NCBI GenBank assembly: GCA_020086605.1
Contig: JACBWW010000051.1
Location: 824,097 to 888,096 of the forward strand
Origin: Lanius collurio
Lineage: Eukaryota; Chordata; Aves; Passeriformes; Laniidae
Length of the DNA: 64,000 nt
Direction: 5' to 3'
The notes under the pieces were generated by a model, which was not told the DNA's origin, did no database searches, and worked only from the letters and a program-made list of their open reading frames with translations. The position numbers and the translations under genes were made by a program. Shown here piece after piece: positions 56,858 through 64,000 of this stretch; positions within the stretch are counted from its first letter, which is position 1; each line of letters opens with the position of its first letter.

Positions 56858-57400
56858 TATAGCGGGTTCAGTTCATAACAACAGAAACACCTATTTAGTG
56901 CAGTGGTTTGGTTCGAAATAGCCATTACTTACTTATTTACCTTCTGTGAGATAAGAATTAGGAGAAAAGCAAAGCAGGCACAAAACTTAAAAGAATATAA
57001 AGAAGTTTATTAATAGACCTAAAAGAAGGAAAAAAGTCAGACTAAACCTTCAGAACACTTCTCTTCCCCCTACCTTTCTCCCTCTCACACTGACAATGTA
57101 AAAAGACAACCCTTTGAGGTTTTCAAGTCAGTTTACTACCTCTATAATAATCTGTTTTTCAGTTCACATAGGGAGAGGAGTCTCTCTTGCTCATGCTATG
57201 GAGACATCTCCACAAGAAACAGTCTCTCGTGGCTTCAGTGTCACAGCGAGACACTCACTTGGGTTGGTTCTCTGCTCGCATGTGAATGTCCTTTCCCTTG
57301 ACTTGCAGCTTTCCCCACAACTGTCTTCAAGGGGTTCCATTTTGAACTAAAGGGGTACTAGTTTAAGGATGAGACATTCAGAAGCAAAGGTTCTCTTCAC
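56858..57400 (-). mobile_element. Probable 3' LTR of a decayed retroviral element, minus strand
   Basis: On the minus strand this stretch contains AATAAA (57006-57011 on the + strand). That is followed by a T-rich section and a segment ending with TTGGTTCGAAATAGCC-like sequence (its + strand form lies at about 56909-56924), resembling the ends of LTRs seen in songbird genomes. It lies downstream, in minus-strand sense, of a reverse-transcriptase fragment, as a 3' LTR would. Exact ends were not resolved. Confidence 0.5.
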
Positions 57401-57449
57401 TTATCTCTGGGAGTATCCTCATGTCTAGGAACAGAGGTCGCCTTCTTCC

Positions 57450-57677
57450 CTGGGAGCGAATCAGTCGATGGCAGATGGTGGGACTGTGCTTCCACCCCTG
57501 GGGCAGTCAGTTCCAGGTGTATTGCACACCCCTCCAGGTGAAGGCAAACTGAGGCCTGCCCTATGGTGCCAAAGGAATGGAGAAAAACGCATTAGCAATG
57601 TCAATAGCGGCATACCACTTCACTGGTTTGGACTCCAGCTCGTACTGGAACTCCAACATATCCAGCACAGCAGTGCC
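57450..57677 (-). pseudogene. Retroviral pol remnant: reverse-transcriptase fragment
   Basis: About 76 codons on the minus strand match the N-terminal palm/fingers region of vertebrate retroviral reverse transcriptase. They include the conserved catalytic-aspartate strand (D-I-A-N-A-F-F, about 57575-57605), followed by Q-F-A-F-T-W and then L-P-Q-G-W-K-H-S-P. The frame is broken by a TAG (57561-57563) and a TGA (57507-57509) in the same register. The second catalytic motif (YxDD) and the rest of pol are absent, so it cannot code for an active enzyme. It is an old germline copy, antisense to GABRG2. Confidence 0.88.
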
Positions 57678-58440
57678 CAAGCTTCTCATCAAATCACAGC
57701 TACTTCAACATTTGCCTATCTCAGCACAGGTACTTTTGCTCACAATGGCAGTTTGAACGCTCCACCCCCCATGATTCCATGAAATTACAACAGGTACTCT
57801 GATGTATCAGAGTCCATCACCATAGCTTTACAACACAATTTCAGCTTCTAGGCTTGAAGCATCCCCTCTTTTTCCTCCCTCAGGATTTCAGCACTTCCTT
57901 CTTCACTGACGTTGGTGTCTTTATGATGTTTTCTTCACATGCCTTCACCCTTCCCATTCCTCTGACCTGGGAGAGGATTGATGTCTGCAGGCTTTGTCTG
58001 TTCTGGAGAAACCTTACAGCACTAAAAGGGTTAATCTCACCCAGGCCCACAGCTAGAATTCACCTCATCGCTCTTGGTCACACGATCTTTGCCGGGCAGT
58101 GGCCTCAGATGAATTTTGGCCGCCCTGGGTGAGGGCTGGCCTGGACTGGCTGCACCACAGGGCGGCCTGCATGGACCAGTGGGGGCACCAGCCTGGACGG
58201 AGCAGGGCCGCGGATGGAACGGGGTAGCGGGGATGGGGAGGGTGAAACAGGGCCGTGCGGCTCCAGGGTGGCTGTCTCCTGGCCGGCCCGGCCCGCACCG
58301 AGCGGACTGTGCCGGGTGTCCGGTGAGCAGAAGCGGCTGAGATCTTAACCAAGCCTCTGCCGCGGCCGACCCGGCTGGGCCGCCTCAAGCAGGGCCGCGC
58401 AGGCCTCCCCCAGTTACCTGTCTGAAGGCTGGAAGCCAAG
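57678..58440 (-). mobile_element. 5' part of the same decayed retroviral element
   Basis: In minus-strand order this precedes the reverse-transcriptase fragment. It comprises a very GC-rich, CpG-rich segment (58090-58430) and then about 400 bp of AT-richer, non-coding sequence. No gag, protease or primer-binding site was recognised. It may be a 5' LTR or leader joined to an internally deleted pol. The extent is judged from base composition and is approximate. Confidence 0.4.
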
Positions 58441-60970
58441 AGAGTTTTCCCAGGATTTGTTTGTTCTTAAATGTGTATCACAGAGGCGTATTAAGCTTCT
58501 TAAGTGGCTTAAAAAGTTGCCAATATTCAAACTTGCCACTTGATTGTTTCCGTTGGGATCAGAGGGAACTGTAAGCACCTCTTTGCAAAGAATCACTTCT
58601 GTGGCTAAACCATGACAAGCAGGATGTATCCCTCCCTCCCACAACCCCTTGGGCTCTTTGTTTATGGTACTGTCTTCGCAGTAATCTCCCTGTGCACCCA
58701 TTGGAAGTGAGATGCTGGTGTTTGAGTCGTACTTTCTTGTATAAATATTTCTTTTGCTGGGGCGTTCAGACAGAATGAATCTGTGAAATCTGTAGCTCCC
58801 CTGCAGAACATTGCCTCCACACAGTCATGCCTTCTCTCCTCTGGAGAGGAAGTAGAAGGAAATATCAAGTTTTATTGCAGCCTCAGGTCATGTACTACTG
58901 TCTCCTGGCCCTGAAAATACTGGAAACATCAAAATCAAAGATTAAATGTACTGAATCCTCAAATTCCTCTTCTCTCCAAATAAAAAGCATTCAGAGGAAT
59001 TCAAGAATGACCTCTGCCATGCAAGACAATTCACAAAGATATAAAGCAAACCTAAGAAGGGGTGTTTATGAAATGCATTTGTCATATTCAGTCTTTCATG
59101 AACCAGGACTTGAACAAAGCTCATGAAACAGTACTAATTTCAAGGGACTTCTCCAACATGTCTGTACGACTGTTGCTATACCAAAATTATGAAATACTTT
59201 ACTTTTTTTTCTTGTGGCATTCACCAAATAGGCCTGGATTGAATTTTTATTTGCAGTTTTTTAACCTAGACCTCAAAGTGTCACATTTATTTAATTCCCA
59301 TTTTTGCATCTTACATTTCTCTTATTACCCCTGGACTTGCCCAAACTCTCTTTTCAGACAAATCCTTTGCAGAGTTGTCTAGAAAGTCCAAATATGCAGA
59401 CCTATGGTATGTTATTTATCTTGTGCTTTGCCACCCCAGAAAACAAAAGCAATCACTATTTTGTGCTTTCTTTCTCAGGGGCAAACTGCTGACAATTTCA
59501 ACATGATAAAATTTACATAGTTTTGACAATTCTTATTCCATGCCATTTCATAATTCTGATAGTGTGTTTCATCTAAAGTACCTCAGATGTGTTGTACTTC
59601 AAGCTTTGAAGTACAGAAACAGAAGTTATTTCCAGTTCTCCTGTAGCAGGCAAGTTTGGATGCTGTCAGAAAGTGGTTATACCATCTGGATACCTTGAAA
59701 TGAATGAAATATAATTAAAAATATTTCTTATTTGCTTACATTGGTTATTGAACTGTATCAAACCCCACATTATTATCACAATAGGTTAAATAATCAAAAT
59801 TAAGCAAGTCATTATTTTAAACATGCAGAGCCCTGCTATAGGTGCATAATTTTCTTGAAGCAGACAGCTTTTCTTCAGGTATTCAGATAACAACCAGACA
59901 TCCAAAAGAGCCAAGGACACAGGATGTGTTAGGCACAGTATAATTCCTGACAGAACAGCGCCCTAGCTGGTGCTGCTGCCTGGAAATAGTGACTCTCTAC
60001 TTTCTCACCTTACCTGGGATTTCCAGTCATCCTCACATATTCTCATCTCTGAAGTGGATGACAGTGACTCAAACAGGTTCTTTAGAACCTAAATGACTTC
60101 TGACCATTCCGAGATGAGACACTGAGCTCTCATCCTTGGTTGATGCTTCCTAGGCCAGGGGGGATTGGGAAAGAGAGCAGAAGGCTCTATAATTTGAAGA
60201 TTATTTCCGCACTGGAGCATAATGGTTCACTCACAGAAGCTGCAGCTTATTGCTGCTGCCACATCTAAATACCAATCCTGCACACTAAAAACCCTCCAGT
60301 GTTTGCTAATGCCAATGTAATAGCTTATCCACCTTCACAGACAAGCAAACAAAAAAGTTGTTTGTAAATATGTCGTAAACTAGGAAAAAACCCATATCAT
60401 GGGCAAATATATAGGCTCAGTAATGCTAATTTTCCTTTCAGACTTCTGGCACTCACATATGAAACCTTAGAAATAAACACACCTAAGTTTACATTAAATC
60501 CTTCAGTCCATTTCCACATACTGACATTTTTCAGCAACAAAAAATTCTCAGGCTAAATCTTGTCTCTGTGATTTCAAAGAGAAGGTGGGAACAACAATAA
60601 TAGATTTTAATTACTGTCTAGTGTCATTACATTCTCTCCTCCTATAATTAGAAACTAATGAGATATGGAACACATTCTGTCAAACGAACTGAGAAAACAG
60701 CACTTCAAGTGGAATGAGTGGCCAAGGACCAAACAATATCCAGAACTGTTGGGCAGAAAGTCATGTTATACAGAAAGAAATTTCATTTGCTTGGATGAGT
60801 GTGATGATTCATCTCATTTTGCAGAAGTTTCATCAGCCAAGATTGTAATTTCAAAAACATAAACTAATTGCAGCTTTCTTCTGCCTGCTCCCACAGGAAA
60901 TCAAGGTGTTTAATGTCAGACATATTCACACACAGACATACACCTTACTTGCCTACTTTTTAAAAGCTGC

Positions 60971-60987
60971 AACAACAACAACAACAA
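60971..60987. repeat. (AAC)n microsatellite
   Basis: About five to six AAC units followed by a short A run. Confidence 0.85.
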
Positions 60988-62046
60988 AAAGCAGATCTCC
61001 TCCCATTCCCTGCTCTCCATCCAGCTGTGCAATGCAGTTAGGATTCATCCCTTGGAATGGAAATTGAAAAGCAGTCTTGCAGCTATCTGAATCTCAGAGA
61101 TAATCTTATATAAATGGACTACAGTGCAAGCTTTGTAAGAATCTTAATATTGTTTTACCTCATTGCATAATCAGACTACAATCACAGCTTAGAAATGGAT
61201 ATTAAGAATTTCTATTATTAGATTTTTTGGGGAAATCATTCAGTACAGTTGCTGTGCTGTATTGGCAATGACCATGGCTCACCCCATTCTTTGTGTAATG
61301 CCAGCAGTCAGGTAGGGAATGGCACTGCTTCCATGTGCAAATCTGTGAAAAGTAAATACCTGCAATGCCATGGCATATTTTCTTTCTTTGTCCTAAATGC
61401 TAAATATTTACAGCATTTTATTTCACATCATGACTTCTCTGTGACACAATAGTGGTATTTTGCAGCTAAACCTCAGAGGGAAAGAGATTATTAAGCATTT
61501 TTGGAAAGGAAGAGACTCAGATTTTTTTAAACTCTCTGTCCTTATGCAGTCTAAAAATATTTCAATGAAAGAATAAAAAGCTGTGAAGGACAGAACCAAT
61601 GAAAAGAGCTCTTGGCAAAGAATGAGATGAGAAGTCTCATGGTCAGATACCTAGGGAACAGTGTTCCCTCTGGTTTTACCTTTTCCCTAGACTTTTCATT
61701 TCTGGCTGTGGGAACAAATAAGTCTCACACATATCAGCTTATGATTAGTACTGTGATCAAATTTCTGTCCTGTCTTCAGGAAAATGAATGCAGTCATGTG
61801 CCCAGTGATCAAATACTTCAACCAAAATTATTTTCCTGACATGTATGTAAAAACATTGCATTGTAAGAGGGAATATCATCTATCCTTGTGACAAAATACC
61901 AGTTTTAGAAATACGTTGCTACTGAACTTGATAGACTTATGAACTTCCTGATCTGTTGGAAAAAAAAAAGGCACTTTAGGTTTCACAAGATAAATATTTG
62001 AATAGGTTAAATCTGAATCCTCATAGAAAACTGTGTTTAGAACAAA

Positions 62047-62097
62047 TATAATATTTTCCTTATGCCACTGTAACAGTGGCATAAGGAAAATATTATA
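62047..62097. repeat. Perfect 24-bp inverted repeat
   Basis: The left arm (62047-62070, ending TTATGCCACTG) and the right arm (62074-62097, beginning CAGTGGCATAA) are exact reverse complements over 24 bp around the spacer TAA. Just after it, ATATTATACACTGTA occurs twice in direct order (about 62090-62120). In RNA from either strand it would fold as a stable hairpin. No mature small-RNA evidence is available, so I do not call it an ncRNA gene. Confidence 0.95.
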
Positions 62098-63288
62098 CAC
62101 TGTACATATTATACACTGTAACATCTCACTGAACTGTATCTGCAGGCTGGCTCAGTACCCTCACCAAGACAGTAACTGCCATCAAAACTCCAAATACAGA
62201 CCCTGTCAAGGCAAGGAAAGAGATGGGCACAAAAGCCAAATGAAAATGCATCAGGACAAATACACTAATCTTAAACTATTTACATGATTTTTCATCCTAG
62301 ATTAGAGCTGCACTGTACAATGTAATGTGCAATCTGATATTTGCTTGATTTGATAGAGAGGTGTAATTCCTGAATCCCATTCTCCCTTTTTCCTGCCTTT
62401 TCTGGCAGCAGGGATCTGCCTCCAGCCACTGCTGAGCAGAGCATACACCAGAACTCTGGTACCAACACCTGATTTGACATATTCTTTTCTTTTTCTTTCA
62501 TTTTCTCTCCACTTGCAGCAGCTTTTGATAACCTTGCTACCCTCCAGCATGCCAGGAGGGCACACAGTGGGAAGGACATCAGCTGCTTTGCAGGCAATGC
62601 CCCACAAGTTTACCAACTAGTTATTTTCTATTATTGCAGAATACCTGTCTAAAAATGTCCCCAAGCCTGACTCTGTTATGAAGAAGAATGGATTTAGAAT
62701 CCTTTTGGCCCTATCTACTGTTATTTTCATAGTCTGTACTAATCCAGCAACTTTTTAAGAACTAGAGAGAATTAGAAGCTCCTATAGGAGATGTTCACAG
62801 ACATCATGCACACCGTTTTAATGGTATTTCCATGTACCATGACTAAACCCAAGAAAACACATCTATTCCATCAAACTACCATTTACCAATTCCTTCTTTT
62901 AAAATAAACCAAGAGTTTGCTACCTAACAGAAAACAAGACTGCTGGCCATGCTAACAGTAAAAGAGAGAGAGAACGAGGATGTATCTATTAGCTATTTAT
63001 GAGAAAAAGAAGATAAATTCTGCTGCCACAGTTGTTCTTCATTAACAATTTATGTAGTTTATATTCATTACTTGTAGCACAAAGGTGATGCTATTTCGGG
63101 GATATTTCTATCACACAAAAGTTGGTTTAGTCCTTAAGAGTGCTCCTCTAATAACAGACCCACACAAGTCAGTTGTGCCATTTCAGTGTTTGTATAAACA
63201 CTCAGTGGCAAGAATAATTCGAAATTTTTAAGATTCGATTTTGCACTGGCAGACTCGCAAGCTTTTCTCATTTCTATCCTGAGGTGAC

Positions 63289-63304
63289 AGTGCCCTCCTG
63301 TGGC
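63289..63304 (-). promoter_or_regulatory. CTCF-like motif
   Basis: The minus strand reads GCCACAGGAGGGCACT, which matches about 11 of 13 core positions of the CTCF consensus. A single motif match is weak evidence. Confidence 0.3.
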
Positions 63305-64000
63305 ACGATGTTTTTTATTTGCGTTTTCCCCTGTGTATACTCCACCCAGAAAGATGAACTGGATAGCGTTTCCCATCTGGAAGCATGTAATTTATTTATG
63401 TACTTGTTTATATGAGTTTATTTCTATCTATAGTTTCACATGTCTCTTTAAACAAATATTTTTAAAAGTGCTTGCTCTTCTCTGTATGGTTTCTGTGTAA
63501 CTTTAGGAGATAAATGCCCATTGGGAATCTGGACAGCTGGTGCATCTCTGTGTCTGTAGGAATCATGTGGCTGTTATTTGCTGCACTAATAAAATTGTGC
63601 CTATTACATACCATATAATCTGTGACCTACATCAATCCTAGTTTTTAGTCATTTGATCTGTCCTTAAGGAGCAAATGATGGCTAGAAATTCTGGGAGAGT
63701 TTGGATAATGCATTACTCTTCTCCTATCTGACTTTTTTTTGGCAGTTTCACAAATTCATATAGTGGAGAAAAAGTTCAAATTTTAAAAGGATATAATAAA
63801 GATACTTGGTAGCTTTTTCTGGCAATTATTGATTCATTACCAAAGTTCCTCTACATAATTTATTTTCTCCACATATTTTTAAATTTTAAGCACAAAAAGC
63901 TCTAAATTATAAACATTTTCAGAATTACTAAAACAGACATTGATTTTTATGCTACTAAACAGGGACAAAAATATTTAAGATATCTAAATACTCAAAGAAA

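Noticed and set aside
58065..58439. Arg/Pro-rich minus-strand frame of 124 codons
   Set aside because: Lies in the GC-rich leader of the decayed retroviral element. No gag or other domain is recognisable.
62292..62616. Two overlapping minus-strand frames of about 100 codons
   Set aside because: Different frames of the same DNA with no family match or splice context. They are likely chance.

Overview
This window is vertebrate nuclear DNA, almost certainly from a bird and possibly from a songbird. It is AT-rich, intron-dominated sequence. It carries 5'-truncated CR1 (chicken repeat 1) LINE copies with the avian CR1 3' end and the C-terminal reading frame of the CR1 protein. It also carries LTR and endogenous-retrovirus fragments resembling those common in passerine genomes. 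No prokaryotic features were seen, and nearly all ATG-to-stop frames on both strands are chance or repeat-derived.

The only cellular gene I can support is the 5' half of GABRG2, the GABA-A receptor gamma-2 subunit, on the + strand. Six coding exons join with conserved phases: exon 1 (9848-9954), exon 2 (33875-34023), exon 3 (35642-35709), exon 4 (36464-36684), exon 5 (38260-38342) and exon 6 (39026-39163). Exons 3 to 6 are 68, 221, 83 and 138 bp, the lengths I know for the mammalian gene. Together they encode about 255 residues: the signal peptide and nearly all of the extracellular ligand-binding domain, including the Cys-loop. The exons for the four membrane segments and the intracellular loop are absent, so they must lie beyond base 64000 and intron 6 exceeds 24.8 kb.

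Layout: 1 to about 9600 is upstream intergenic DNA. About 9600-9847 is promoter-proximal and 5' UTR sequence with a 43-A run and a 14-G run. About 10330-10570 is a CpG-rich start of intron 1 holding an RE1/NRSE-like (REST) element and a 20-bp minisatellite. The rest of intron 1 (to 33874) holds three CR1 fragments, a 52-bp tandem duplication and two short perfect hairpins. Exons 2-6 are clustered in 5.3 kb. Intron 6 holds a ~180-bp dispersed duplication, a solo LTR with a 5-bp target-site duplication, a second LTR-like block, a broken retroviral element with a reverse-transcriptase fragment, and a 24-bp perfect inverted repeat. All three LTR-type elements are antisense to GABRG2.

I did not find a new multi-gene system. 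The points most worth checking are the intron-1 REST element with its adjoining minisatellite, the homopolymer-laden 5' UTR, a valine where glutamate is usual in the Cys-loop, and the perfect inverted repeats.
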